The translations under genes were made by a program, and so were the position numbers. The notes beneath the pieces were generated by a model, which made no database searches, was not told where the DNA came from, and was given only the letters and a program-made list of their open reading frames with translations. A stretch of DNA of 64,000 nt, from NCBI GenBank assembly GCA_949752795.1, contig OX457056.1, positions 179,266,428 through 179,330,427 of the forward strand, in the 5' to 3' direction. The stretch comes from Hyperoodon ampullatus. Its lineage: Eukaryota > Chordata > Mammalia > Artiodactyla > Ziphiidae. Below are positions 26,761 through 38,060 of this stretch, piece by piece. The stretch's first letter is position 1. Every line of letters begins with the position of its first letter.

Positions 26761-26921
26761 ACTTTCTTTCTTTCCCTCTTTCTTTCTTTCTCCTTCCTTC
26801 CTTTTCTTTCTTTCTTCCTTCCTTCCTCCCTCCCTCTCTTTCTCTTTCTTTCCTTCCTCTTTCTTTCTCTCTCTCTCTCTTTCTCCCTCCCTCCCATTCT
26901 CCCTCCCTCCCCCCTCCCTCC

Positions 26922-26953
<32 letters not shown>

Positions 26954-26985
26954 CCCCCCACCCTCTCTCTCTCTTTCTTTCTTTC
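26761..26985. repeat. Polypyrimidine tract (CTTT/CCTT/CCCT/CT)n
   Basis: About 225 bp is almost purely C and T on the plus strand, grading from CTTT/CCTT through CCTCCC to CTCT units. It produces spurious Ser/Leu/Phe/Pro ORFs on plus and Arg/Glu/Lys/Gly ORFs on minus. Confidence 0.97.
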
Positions 26986-27249
26986 ATCGAAAACTCTACC
27001 CTGGAAAATCCCTCCTGCTGGTAATCTGCTTCTCACTTGAGCAGCCTGACCCAATCTATGAAGCATGAATATTGACCTGGGGGTCTGTGAGATCCCCTCT
27101 TACTCTCAAGTTCTAAACATCTCAGAAGGAACAAAGGAACAGTTAAAATATACCACAAAAAGATACAAATGGAAGTTCATTCTTGTGCCCCACAAAACTG
27201 ATTTGTGGTTTTCTCTGTACTAGAGCGTGATCATTTGAATGCTGAAATT

Positions 27250-27400
27250 GTCCCTTCCAGTCCCACTTGGGTCAATAACTGTGTGAGTTTGCAGGTTCCT
27301 TAACATCTCCAAGCTTCAATCTCTACAACAGGCGAATGGGGATAATTGTACTGACTTTAAAAACTATATTAAGGATCAAGTGAAATGACCTTTCCATTTC
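27250..27400 (+). repeat. MIR SINE fragment
   Basis: The MIR order 'cttgggtcaataactgtgtgag', 'ttccttaacatctccaagcttcaatc', 'gaatggggataattgtactga' and 'aaggatcaagtgaaatga' is present. Confidence 0.65.
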
Positions 27401-27947
27401 TTTGTATAAGGAAGGCAACAACCCCTTCCTCCCAATGGGTGATCTCTAGGAATCTGGGTGGGTCTGTTGCTAACCAAAAAGCAGCCCCATTCTGGTGGAT
27501 TCTGCTGGCCCAATCCTCTATAAAGTAGAAAAGAATTCACAAATACCTGCTATCCCTCAAGTCTCCAAGAGAGATGAACAGTTTTGCAGGCACAATTCCA
27601 GTGAGATTGGATGACTGAGAGCTTATTCAGAATTCAGAGTCACCTTTGAGTTATTGGGCAATGCCCATGCACTGTGGGGTTGGTCCCCACTAGAAGTGTC
27701 TCAGAATGGCAGACATCACAAAGAGCAAAGATGTTCAGAATGCCCAGGTACTTACATCTGAAGGAGGAAGCCAGGCCAACAATGTCACAGGCCCTCCTCA
27801 CATACCACTAGAAGCCTAGCAACGGCTGAATCATGAATGAATCAGGAATGATCATTTGGAGTCATTTGCAGGTGGCAACCTCCACCCACATTCTGCCCCA
27901 GGTTGGGGATACAGAGTTCTGTCCAACATCAATGGAGAGTGTTATGG
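27401..27947. other. No recognisable gene or repeat family
   Basis: This is anonymous sequence of average composition. Confidence 0.35.
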
Positions 27948-28324
27948 ACTGAATGTTTGTGTCCCCCCAAACTCATATGTTGAAATTCTAACTCTCAATG
28001 AGTTGGTATTAGGAGGTGGAGCCTTTTGGAGGTGATTAAGTCACGAGGGTGGGACCCTCATAAATGGAATTAGTGCCCTTACAAAAGAGACCCCAAAGAG
28101 CTCTCTTGCCCCTTCTGCCATATGAAGATACAGTGAGAAGATGGCTATTTATGAACCAGGAAGTGGGTTCTAACCAGATACTGTAAATATATTTGGTAGA
28201 ACCTGCTGGTACCTTGCTCTTGGACTTCCCAGTCTCCAGAACTGTGAGAAATAAATTTCTGTTGTTTATGAGTTGTGCATCTGTGCTCTTTTGTTATAAC
28301 AGCCCAAATTAAGATAGAGAACAT
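27948..28324 (+). repeat. MLT1-type MaLR solo LTR
   Basis: It begins 'tgttatggactgaatg' and carries 'ggtattaggaggtggagcc', 'ccctcataaatgg', 'tctccagaactgtgagaaataaa' and an end near 'gatagagaaca'. This gives TG...CA termini and nearly full length. No internal retroviral region is present. Confidence 0.8.
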
Positions 28325-28329
28325 CACTG

Positions 28330-29970
28330 CCTTTGGAAGAGGCAAAAGAACAGCCATCTAAACTCCAGCCATCCTTCGTATACTCAGAACGGTGGAGCTG
28401 AAAAGAAATAGCTTTGTGTGTGAAGAGGAGTTAAAGAAGGAAAGACGTCATCCAGAAATCTTTTCCTCTTGGAGTGTTTCCATTGACAGGAGTGTAGGAA
28501 GAGTGAGACTGTGAAGAAGCAGGGAGGTGGGCTGGGGACCAGAGCAAGCAAGGAGACCCACACAGAATGTTCAGCTATTAGACCCAGAAAACTGTGCATG
28601 TAAGACCAACGGAGGCAAGCCTTCAAAAGAACTGCTGGAAAGCCTTACAAGAGCCCCTCTTTGCATCCTAAGAAGACTACTGTCCTCCCAACAGTGAGGG
28701 GGATTGGTAGGGCTCAGGCTGTGGTGAGGGTAGGTCATGGTAACAGATGTGTGCAGGAATTGCACTAACCTGGTACACGTATTATCTCATTCAATTTCAC
28801 ACTAATAATGAGAAAAGGTGAAGAGGCTTCAAGGTCAGAGAATGACCTGAAATCTGTAAGCATTGAGTAAACATTATTTGAACGGATAAACAGAATTGTT
28901 CTTGGTTGGGGCTAAGGCTCAGACACTTGCCAGGTTACAGCTTAATTCTGTGCCCGAGTCCGAATTCACATGGCGGTTGGGTCAGGCCTTAGTGAGCCTG
29001 GGGACAAGTCCAGTTTGTGACTAAGATTAATGCTTAGTCTAGGGGCTGGGCTCCATCGGAGGCCAGGTTCAGATCAAACTGCAGACTTATCAGATTTGTG
29101 CTTCAGGATCTTCTTTCCACCACTTGGATCCTATCCTGCAGGCTTGGGACTCATTCCTATCCCCAAACCTTTCCCTCACTCAGCTCTGTGTTGACTGTTA
29201 ATATCACTGTGCCCATGACCTTTCCCACATGTGTCCTTCCTCCTTGCAGACCATGGGCTGCCTGGGGTCCTCAGCATTATGCCCTGCCTCATGCCCAATA
29301 TAAACAAGGCTCTGCTCCAAAATGGTAATGCCAGGATTATACAAGTTGCTACCAGGTGATACAGGATTCTGCCTCCTATATAGCCCATGCTATTCTCACA
29401 ACTTCCGCAAGGAAATTTGTCCCAAGACATGTGACTTTGAACAACAAAACACAACCTTGGGGGTGGGGAAGAACCCACAACTAAGTCACAATTTAATTTC
29501 AGCTCAACTTAACTACAATTAAATTGCCAGATAATTAAAATGGACCAAAAAGGCAAACTTGGGTGGGTCTTTGTACCCAGTCCACCTTCTGCATATCTCA
29601 TGACCTACCGGGATGGAGAGGGCAGCTGGAGGCACCAAGGGCTGGGCTTCCCACATCACTGGTTCCTTCCTCTGTTGGCTTCTTTCCATTTCCTTCCCCG
29701 AAGACACACAAACAGAAACCAAAGCACCGTGACCCAAATGTGTAACATACGGTGCAATTAGTAAAAGTGCATTTAGAACCAAATTGGTCCTCCACTGCTA
29801 CTTTTCTGATAATGAGAGGGAGGAAAGCCTGGGAAAACAATTGCGAAGCAAATAACAGGGACACGGCTTGAACTTCCCAGAGGAGGAAGGCTCTGAAGAT
29901 GGGCTCAGTGTCCTGATCCAGGGCCATGCCTTGAAGAAGACACCTGTAAAACTTTCTTTCCAGAAAACAG
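28330..29970. other. No recognisable gene; one possible MIR fragment
   Basis: A weak MIR-like stretch lies at about 28765-28865. The rest is anonymous. The 143-codon minus-strand ORF at 29598-30029 shows no domain and runs into the L1 3' end. Confidence 0.35.
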
Positions 29971-29974
29971 CATT

Positions 29975-30515
29975 TCTGGAAGGCGGTTTGGCAATATGTA
30001 ACCAAAGTCTTAAAAATGGCTAAAACCATTGCTCTAGTAATTTCACTCCTAGGAATTTATTATAAGGAAATCACAGAAAATGTAAACCAAGATTTATTCC
30101 AACATTGATCCTAAGAGTGAATACTTGAAAATAACTTAGAAAGAACAGAAATCTGAGAATAGGTCAGGAAATTATGATGGGAACAAACAATGGAAAATCA
30201 TGCAACCATCAAAAACAATGTTTACAAAGAAGCCCTAGTAACATAGGGAGATACTTCTCACAAAATTTTCAACCAATTGCAACACATAAATCTGAAAATG
30301 CAGTGTGAGCTCAACTGTTTTATCTGCCAGTTGATATCTTCATCTAGCTTAAAAACTCATTGTAAATACATAAAAATTGTAAATAGTGGTTATTGCTAGA
30401 TTTTGAGCTCTGAGTGAGTTAAACAGTTCTTTTGTTATTTTAAGTATCTTGTAAATGATTTGTAAAAGATATACAATGCTTTGATAATCTGAGGGGAAAA
30501 AATGCATCGTGTGGA
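29975..30515 (+). repeat. Old L1 3' end
   Basis: Old L1M 3' features are present: 'ggcggtttggcaatatgtaa', 'aatttcactcctaggaattta', 'caaacaatggaaaatcatgcaaccatc', and 'caatgtttacaaag'. All frames are decayed. Confidence 0.6.
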
Positions 30516-30852
30516 ATAAAAAATGCACCTACTCCCCTGCCTCATCCCACCCTTCTTCCATACCAAGTAACGCTGCTTTTGAGACAAAAGGCCCTGGCTT
30601 TTTTCTCTATTACCAATGCCTTCCCCAGCTCCCAGGAAGAGGATCTAATGTCCCATAATGCAGATTCTCTTAGGTTCTCCAGTAACTGCTCTTTTCCTTT
30701 CACAGGGCCAGCTCAGCTGCTTATGCAAAGCCATTGTTTGCATGGTTGTCAGAGCAAACAAGATGAGGATCAGGTGGCAAAAAATCCTCTTTTGAAAGTG
30801 GTTGTTATCTCAAAAAGGGAAATGAAGACTGGGGCCCTATGTCCAATCTCCT

Positions 30853-31022
30853 AATACCTTGCTACTCAAAGTGTAGTCCCTGGATCAGCACTATCAGCAT
30901 TTGTCCAGGAGCTCGTCAGAAATGCAAATTTCCGGCCTCACCCCAGACCTACTGAATAGGAATCTGCGTTTTAACAAGATCGCCAGGTGATTCTGTGCAC
31001 AATAAATTTTGAGAAGTGCTGT
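30853..31022 (+). mobile_element. MER5A-like non-autonomous hAT element
   Basis: It shows 'ctactcaaagtgtagtccc', 'gtcagaaatgcaaatttccgg', 'caccccagacctactgaatagg', 'aagatcgccaggtgattctg' and 'ttgagaagtgctg'. It is close to full length and carries no coding capacity. Confidence 0.85.
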
Positions 31023-31069
31023 CTATAACATATGTTTATAGCAACCTGGTGTAACCAAATAAGCACAAG

Positions 31070-31682
31070 ATCATGAGCTGGGATACCTGATCTTTGGTAC
31101 CTGCCTCAGGGTAGGAAAAAAAGCATTTCCCTCTATCCATCTTAGGTTCATTGGCTGGCACCCTATAAATCAGACTGCCAAAAGACAGAATAACAAGAGA
31201 AAAACAGAAGTTTATCAACATGTGCATCGCCCATACACATGAGAATACCTAGAGATGAGTAACTCAAAGGGTTGGTTAGAACCTGAGCTTATATGGCACC
31301 TTAACAAAAGAACAATAAATTTTTAGAGAAGTGACATGACAAAAAAAAAAAAAGGACTTTGAGCTTCTAGGGTTGGCAAATTATGGAAAAGCAAACACGT
31401 GGGGAAACTAATGGTAGTTAAGGGCTAGTTTAAGCAAGGTTTATGATCTAGATTCCTCTGGTCCTGTCTCTGGGCTGATAAGGGTCTAGAGTTATCCCTC
31501 TTGATTAACTTCTGTCCTTTCTGGTGGAGTGGGAACACCTTTACAAATGTATGACCTGCTTTTAGGCAAATAGGGGAAATGCAGAGAGCTTTTCTTATGT
31601 CTGCTTCTTCTCAACTGCCTTCAGTTCAGAATGCCAAGGTGACTTATTTTGGGGTGGTATATTTTGCTACCCTTCACAGTTT
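31070..31682 (-). repeat. Probable ERVL-class LTR
   Basis: On the minus strand it begins 'tgtgaagggtagcaaaatat' followed by 'accaccccaaaata', a pattern I associate with ERVL LTRs. The family call is tentative. An A13 run lies at 31340-31352. Confidence 0.35.
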
Positions 31683-31739
31683 TGTAACCAAAAAGTAGCA
31701 TGGCCTTAAAAAGCTTGATGCTTCTGACTAAAGGATATT

Positions 31740-31880
31740 TACATTTCAGTTTCTATCTCTGAAAAATGGGAATAATAAAATCTCTCCATGATAGGGTTTG
31801 AGAGTATTGAATTGGGCAGCACAAAACTTCTAGGATACTGCCTAGAACAATTAAGTATTAAATAATTTTTATCATCATCA
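31740..31880 (+). repeat. MIR SINE fragment
   Basis: The MIR features are 'cagtttctatctctgaaaaatgg', 'gaataataaaat' and 'actgcctagaacaattaagta'. Confidence 0.55.
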
Positions 31881-33790
31881 TTATGATTATACATGACGGT
31901 TATAAGGATCAAATGAGATAATGAATACTCAAGGCTGCTACAGATGTAAGAGATTCTTAGGCAGATGTGAAGAGGAATTATTTTTACAGATGTTAGGAAG
32001 CATTCTTATCCAGAGAGCCAACTGTGAAATGATTACTGGGAAAAAAGGCAGTTATAGGGTTATTGGAGAGTTTGGATTACTGGGGCCTGAGCTCACAGAG
32101 AGAACAAGGAGGGTAGGAGCCAACAGAGTGGAATCAAGGTTCCATAGACTCACAGCTTCCCTCACTGTTCCCAGTTCCTTCCCACTCAGGGAGAAGAAAA
32201 GATTCCCTTATTAGGAGAGTGAAGGGAGTTTCAGTGAATCCACCCTCTTACATCCCTGGCACCATTACCCAACAATCCACTCATCCCTGAGGCTGCTGGT
32301 GAGTAATCCTTGCAAAATTTTTTTTTCCATTTTCAAATGTTAGGAGGCTCTGCCTTGATGCCCTTGAATGAGGCAGAAGGAAATGTCTAGGCATTACACA
32401 GGCCTCATCAGCTCTCAAGCAAAGTGGCCAACTGCCTTAGACAGGGAAACTGACACAGGAAAAGCTTTCAGAAATGGTTCAAATCAATTCAGCCTTGAAG
32501 AAAAGCATCAGGAAGATGTCCTTAGAAGGGGGATTTGAGCTTAAAAGTAAGAACAGAACTGGCCCAAGTTGGGAAAAGTGGACAAAGATAAGCTAGGGGG
32601 GTGGATATGAAGATGGGTGTCAGGAAGTAGGGATGAAAACTCGGGGAAAGGGATAACTAGTGTTCTCCCTTTAGACTTGGTTCTTGACAATATGAATATG
32701 ATTTCAATTGTATTAATCAGAAGCCTGGCAGAGAAGTCAATAATGAAGCAAATGGACTCTAATAAACTTGGTTCTTAAAATTCCAAGTTCCTGACAATGC
32801 CACAGGGACCAGATGGGACCCAGTTTGGTTTTGCCCAGTGCTACACCCAAGGGATACTACAAACATGCATCTTTCCCGATCTTCCTCTGACATTGCACTT
32901 GGGTTCACACCTTCCTCTCGCTGCAAACAACCACGCTTTCTCTGGGCCTCCATCACACCCCTCTTACTGCTCCCCCTCTGATCATTGTTATTTGGTCATC
33001 CCCAAGCTGGCCTGGTGTCTCCTAGAGTTTCATTATCTGTTTTCTCATAGGTCTTAAACTCAAGTACCTAGAGGGTCAGGGAAGGAGAATGAACGTGTTA
33101 ATGAATCAGGCATAAAAGGGAGTGGTGTAGAACACGGAAAACTGGAAATTAGATGTTCTGCTAAAAAGGATTCAGGTTTCTTTCTCTGAAACCATTGTGC
33201 AGGCAAGGTTTGTCCATCCCCAACACTGGGCATTATCTCTCCCAAATGTCCACCCCCAGCACTTAGGTCAGGATCCCACCATGTCTCAAAGAGGAAAAAA
33301 AACGGTTAGATTTCTACTGAGGTCAGAGAGGTCCAGAGGAGCCGAACGGTGCATCAGGAGCTGTGGTGCAGGCGTTTGTCTGGTACTTCTCCACTCTCTT
33401 TGGACCTTTGGCTGGACTATTTCAGGCCCCATCCTGCTTTTATTTTTATCTCAGTTGGGCCTCCTGGGCTTCCTGGCAATGGCAGTTGACCCAGGAACAC
33501 CTACTCCCAAAGTCACATGCATGAAGATGGCCCCAGTGCTCCCCATCACATCCTTCTGGACTGTCATTTCAGCCAGTGGATGGTTTCATATAAGCTCAGT
33601 CTCACCTTACAGGGACGGTTTTCCACTTCAAGCAGAAGCCAGGCATCTGTCAGCTTTGCTTCTCAGCCAGGACCTTGTCAGACACCATGGTTATCTGCTC
33701 AGCCCATGTGTAAGCCCAGCCAGAAGTACAAGGGAATTAGGCTGACCTTCCCAACTCCTTCTCACGCTTCGTTTCTACACATCAGTCAGC
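31881..33790. other. No recognisable gene or repeat family
   Basis: This is anonymous sequence. The largest non-repeat ORF of the window (33197-33745, plus, 182 codons) lies here. It has a hydrophobic stretch but no family resemblance, and no acceptor/donor or promoter context that I would trust. Confidence 0.35.
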
Positions 33791-33791
33791 C

Positions 33792-34195
33792 ATGTCGGAG
33801 TTTCTCAATATATCCCTTAGAATATCACTCTCAAAACATATGCTTCATCCTTCATTTCTTTCCTTATCCACCTGGCTGAGTCCTACTCATTTTTCACATC
33901 CCCCTCATTTTTTCTCTCCTCTAGAAAGCCTTTCATCATCTCTTTACCCCCTTCTCCCACCCATGTTAGGTCTCTTAGAGCTCTGTGTTTGCATTTTCCT
34001 TTGAATCTTGCCAACAAAGAAGTACTTATTTTTTTTCTTGTAATTAATAATTTCTTCTTTCTCTCTCACATATATTGGGAGCTCTGTAAAAGACAGAAGA
34101 CTTGTCAATCATCTCTGTATCTTCATTCCAGTGTGTGACAAACAGCTGGCACTAAGCAGACATATGTTGAATGAATGAATTAGTGGTTTGCAGTT
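33792..34195 (+). repeat. L2 LINE 3' end
   Basis: The terminal part shows 'gggagctctgtaaaagacag', 'ctctgtatcttcattccag', 'ctggcactaagcagacatatg' and 'ttgaatgaatgaatt', the L2 3' terminus. The 5' limit is uncertain. Confidence 0.6.
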
Positions 34196-34914
34196 ATGTT
34201 CAGGATTCTACTACCACCACATAGATCATTTTGCATAAAAGTACCAAAATTAGTAAACAGTTTTGGGGAATTTATTTGCTACATAGAAATCATTCAATAA
34301 ATGCTGAACTCTTATTTGAACTAAAAAAAAATCACTCAAGAGAGTGAGGAAAATGAATATAAATGTGACAAACCTGATCATAAGAGTCTTAATGATTTAA
34401 TGAGTCAGAGAGTGGGTGAGTATATGACTGACTGCTTCACATAACTCATGGGGGTTATGAGAAAGAGCCAGAGTTAGCTAGAGACCAATATTAGTAATTT
34501 AAGAAATACTTATAAGATGCCTACTTTATACCAGGTGAAGTATTTAGTAACACTGAGCTTATATGATGAACTACCACAGCATTCACCAAGCTGTAATTAT
34601 GGTGAAAGTAAAGGAATGCTTACTTGGTTTCGATAACTTTTAAAACCTTTAGCGTCCTGAAGGTAAAATTTGAGTTCAGGGCAATAAGATATCCTGGCAA
34701 TGAATGGCCCCTAGTTCCACCATAGGTCCTTTAAAGATAACTGTGAAAATTATTAGGACTAACCGCAATTTTGTTGAGATTATATATATTATATATATAT
34801 ATATATATATAAAATATATATAGGAGGAGGAAGTGTCTAAGTACTTAGGAAACTTTTAGTCAAAATGTTGAATTTGTTGCTACCTGGTCAGAGTCCTAAG
34901 GTCGCTGTTACAAA
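34196..34914. other. No recognisable gene; AT run at 34782-34823
   Basis: This is AT-rich anonymous sequence. The (TA)n run at 34782-34823 includes a short palindrome around 'tatataaaatatata'. Confidence 0.4.
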
Positions 34915-34966
34915 GATAGAATTGATATTGCCCTAGTGTTGATAGAATTGATATTGCCCTAGTGTT
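34915..34966. repeat. Perfect 26-bp tandem duplication
   Basis: The 26-bp unit starting gatagaattgatattgcc occurs twice head to tail without mismatch (34915-34940 and 34941-34966). It implies a very recent replication-slippage or repair event. Confidence 0.97.
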
Positions 34967-35022
34967 GATTTTGTAACTTCTCTTAATCATCTGTCCACTT
35001 CTGCAAATGTCTGGAGAGGCAG

Positions 35023-35232
35023 TTTTGTTTTTTTTTTTTTTTTGTACGCGGGCCTCTCACTGTTGTGGTCTCTCCCGTTGCGGAGCACAGGCTACGGACG
35101 CACAGGCTCAGCAGCCATGGCTCATGGGCCAAGCCGCTCCGCGGCATGTGGGATCTTCCCGGACCAGGGCATGAACCCATGTCCCCTGCATCGGCAGGTG
35201 GACTCTCAACCACTGCGCCACCAGGGAAGCCC
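35023..35232 (-). repeat. CHR SINE, short form
   Basis: It is a full short CHR copy on the minus strand ending in 'gtacaaaaaa'. The target-site duplication is short: agaggcag at 35015-35022 and 35234-35241. Confidence 0.92.
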
Positions 35233-35311
35233 AAGAGGCAGCTTTTTAAAATAAAAATGGCAGAGGCTTGGGAACCAAACTGAGTCTGTCCTTTATTTAA
35301 ATGTTTGTAAG

Positions 35312-35433
35312 GTTGCACTAACTGGTTTTCCTCTTGGAACCTTGGTTTATTTACCCAAAACATGGGAGCAAAACTGTATACCCTGCAGAATTGAATGAGA
35401 TAATATAAGTCAAATGGGCCTGGCCCAGTGACA
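35312..35433 (+). repeat. MIR SINE fragment
   Basis: The MIR 3' half is present: 'aaccttggtttatttaccc', 'aaacatgggagcaaaactg', 'ccctgcagaattgaatgagataatat' and 'cctggcccagtg'. Confidence 0.65.
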
Positions 35434-35439
35434 AAGATT

Positions 35440-35930
35440 CTTTGGTTGACCAAACTTTATTCAGGTTCCTAAACCTTCTCTTGGGTCCATGTACGCACTT
35501 CCTTGTAAAATCCAGTTTTAGCAAGAACCCTGCTAAGTCAGTTTAGCAAGAATTCCCCCATCCTTTATATCTGATCACCCTCATCCTGGATATTGGACCA
35601 AGTTCTTCATCCTGCATCATCCATCCCCCTGGTAATGTCTGATTACTCTAGCCTGCCTTCCGCAAAAATCCTATTAGATCAGTTTAACCAGAACCTCCTT
35701 TACTCCTGATGTTTCTTCTTAGTAATTTTCCATCCAGTAACCCCACCCTGTTCCTTGGCTATAAATTACCACCTGCCCATCTGTTTTCAGAGTTGAGCCC
35801 AGTCTCTCTCCTGCTGCTGCAAAACCCCATTCGAGTTGTTCCATGGCAATCATCCTCAGTAAAGTCTGCCCTATCATCTTGAACAAGTGTCATTGAATTT
35901 TTTTTTCTCTTACCACCGGTCCCTGGGAGT
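35440..35930 (+). repeat. Class I ERV-like solo LTR
   Basis: The layout is that of a retroviral LTR. A U3-like region contains a diverged internal duplication (about 35520-35570 and 35660-35700). It is followed by a TATA box (tataaat, 35760-35766), an R region with 'gttgagcccagtctctctcc', a variant poly(A) signal (agtaaa, 35858-35863) and a U5 with 'aacaagtgtcattgaatt'. No gag, pol or env remnant adjoins it, so it is a solo LTR fossil. I could not fix its edges by a target-site duplication, and the family name is not determined. Confidence 0.55.
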
Positions 35931-36545
35931 GGGAGCCTGACAAAGCTTCCCTTTTTCCTTTCCCCAGAATCGAGATCCCTGCTCCTCGGTTCTAAATTTC
36001 AGTGTTAGAAAGAAGTACGTGGCAAAATAGTTTGGAGCAAAGGACCCAAGGGCAAAAATTCCTTGTTTCTCTTTGTACTTCTAAGGTCTGTGGAGATGCA
36101 CAGTTTCTTGCTTGCACTAAATACGACTTAAATAAGAAGGGCAGGTGTCCTGGAGAGAACTGGAGATCCTGGAATTTTTGCTTTCATTTATGTAAATGTA
36201 AAATGAAAATATTTGAAATGCTTGTGTAAATGTCCATTTTTATTATTATAATCTCATTCTTTATCTTCATTTTTGATTGCTACTTAATCAGCAATAGCTT
36301 GGAATCAGCTTCCAATAGCTTGGAAAACTTCAGCTTTTAGTTTCTTCCTCTGCTAAGCAAGTAATGATCTGTAAACAAACACTTAAATAAGTGCTACTTA
36401 AAGGGACCTCTAAATCCTTTTGTAATATAAAGAATTCTTTTATAGAGCAAATGAGTTCACCTTCTAATTTAGTTTTTGAGAGTAGGATATTCAGTAACTC
36501 CATTTATCTCTTCTGTTTAGAATTTAATTACACATGAAGGAGTAG
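35931..36545. other. No recognisable gene or repeat family
   Basis: This is AT-rich anonymous sequence between two LTRs. Confidence 0.35.
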
Positions 36546-37100
36546 GTATTAGCCTTCCATTGCTGTTGTAATAAATTACCATAGATTAGCAGCATAAAAC
36601 AAAAGTTTTTTATTAGCTCACACTTCTAGAGGTCAGAAGTCAGGGAGGTCTCTTCCAGGTTCTAAATTCTGGTTCTCACAAAGCAAAAGGGAGGTGTGAC
36701 CTAGCTGGGGCCTTTTTTGGAGGTTCTGGAAAGATTCCACTCCCAAGTTCATTTAGGTTGTCAGCCAAATTCCATCCTGGCTGTCAGTAACAGGTGCTCT
36801 CTGCTCCCAGAAACCACCTAGATTCCTCTGCATCTCACATGATCCTCTCTATCTTCATATTAGCAGTGGTGCATCAGTCCTTCTCGCTCTTCTAGCTCTG
36901 CATTTTCTTTCTGTGTTCTCTTCTGTGCTTTAGGGGCTCATGCGATTAGATTAGCTCCACCCAAATAATCTTCCCTTTTCCTGGTCAAGTGTGCTATATA
37001 AGATAACACAGCCACGGGAATAATATCTCTTCATGTTCACAGGTTCCAGGACTAGGGTGTAGAATCTTGAGTGTTTATCTAGAATTCTGCCCACCACAGG
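36546..37100 (-). repeat. MLT1-type MaLR solo LTR, near full length
   Basis: The minus strand begins 'tgtggtgggcagaattctag', contains the purine-rich middle of MLT1C/D-type LTRs, and ends 'gctaatctatggtaattt' and 'attacaacagcaatgg'. At about 555 bp it is longer than the simplest MLT1 forms. Confidence 0.75.
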
Positions 37101-37534
37101 TACACCTCTACAGAAAAAAAGGTTTCCCACTCTATTTCCTCTTTTGTCTTCTCTTGAATGTTCTTGAAGGGGATACCTCACATCACGTGACAAGAAAGAC
37201 TGGGAGACTGAATAGAAGTGAGCACAGTATCACTGGCAGAGTAAGAAGTCAAATCAAAACAGAGATTGCTTGACAATTTTCTGAAGCTAACATCATTGAA
37301 AAATTGAAGCTTCTGAGATGGAACCAAACCCAAGTTCTGAAGCATGTGGCTAAGACTGAGGAGGAATATACATAAACTCAAAGTGTCCTTGTGTTAGAAA
37401 GAATAATCCTTTTGAGCCTGATGATTTAACTAGATTCTTTGAGGTGCTAGAGTATACATCTAATGCCTGGCAATACCCTTTGATTGCAGTAGGTACTCAA
37501 TGTTTGTCCATCAATTATTAGATTAACAAAACCA
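37101..37534. other. No recognisable gene or repeat family
   Basis: This is anonymous sequence. Confidence 0.35.
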
Positions 37535-38060
37535 GGACTAGAGTTAACAGATATGGAAAAGACTGATAAGAAAATTCTTAATCAAAACTAGGTGTTTTTG
37601 TACCAGTACCATACAGTTTTTGTACCAGTACCATACAGTTGTGATTACTATAGTTTTGTAGTATAGTTTGAAATCAGGGGGCATGATACCTCCAGCTTTG
37701 CTCTTCTTTGTTAAGATTGTCTTTGTTATTTGGGATCTTCTATGCTTCCATACAAATTTTAGAATTATCTTTTTCCAGTTCTGTGAAAGACCCCATTGGT
37801 ATTTTGATAGGGACTGCATTGAATCTGTAGCTTGCTTTGGGTACTAACTGGACATTTTAACAATATTCATTATTCCAGTCCACTAGCATGAAATACTTTC
37901 TATTTATTTGTGTTGTCTTCAATTTTTTTCAACAATTTCTTATATTTTTCAGATTATAGGTCTTTCACCTCCTTGGTTAAATGTATTCTTAGGTATTTTA
38001 TTCTTTTTGATGCAACTGTAAATGGGGTTAATTTCTTAAGTTCTGTTTCTGATAGACATG
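37535..38060 (-). repeat. Old L1 ORF2 C-terminal fragment
   Basis: A minus-strand frame at 37544-37819 reads '[18 protein letters not shown]' and '[14 protein letters not shown]', the segment after the RT domain. Antisense upstream parts follow at 37820-38060 ('gtattcttaggtattttatt', 'ttgatgcaactgtaaatggg'). It contains a perfect 22-bp tandem duplication at 37595-37638. Confidence 0.8.

Noticed and set aside
26644..27068. Overlapping ORFs rich in Ser/Leu/Pro or Arg/Glu/Lys
   Set aside because: They are translations of the polypyrimidine tract on either strand.
29598..30029. 143-codon minus-strand ORF as a gene
   Set aside because: It crosses into an old L1 3' end, has no recognisable domain and overlaps other chance frames.
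34782..34823. Regularly spaced AT repeats considered as a CRISPR-like or satellite array
   Set aside because: It is a simple (TA)n run. No direct repeats with unique spacers of constant size were seen anywhere in the window.
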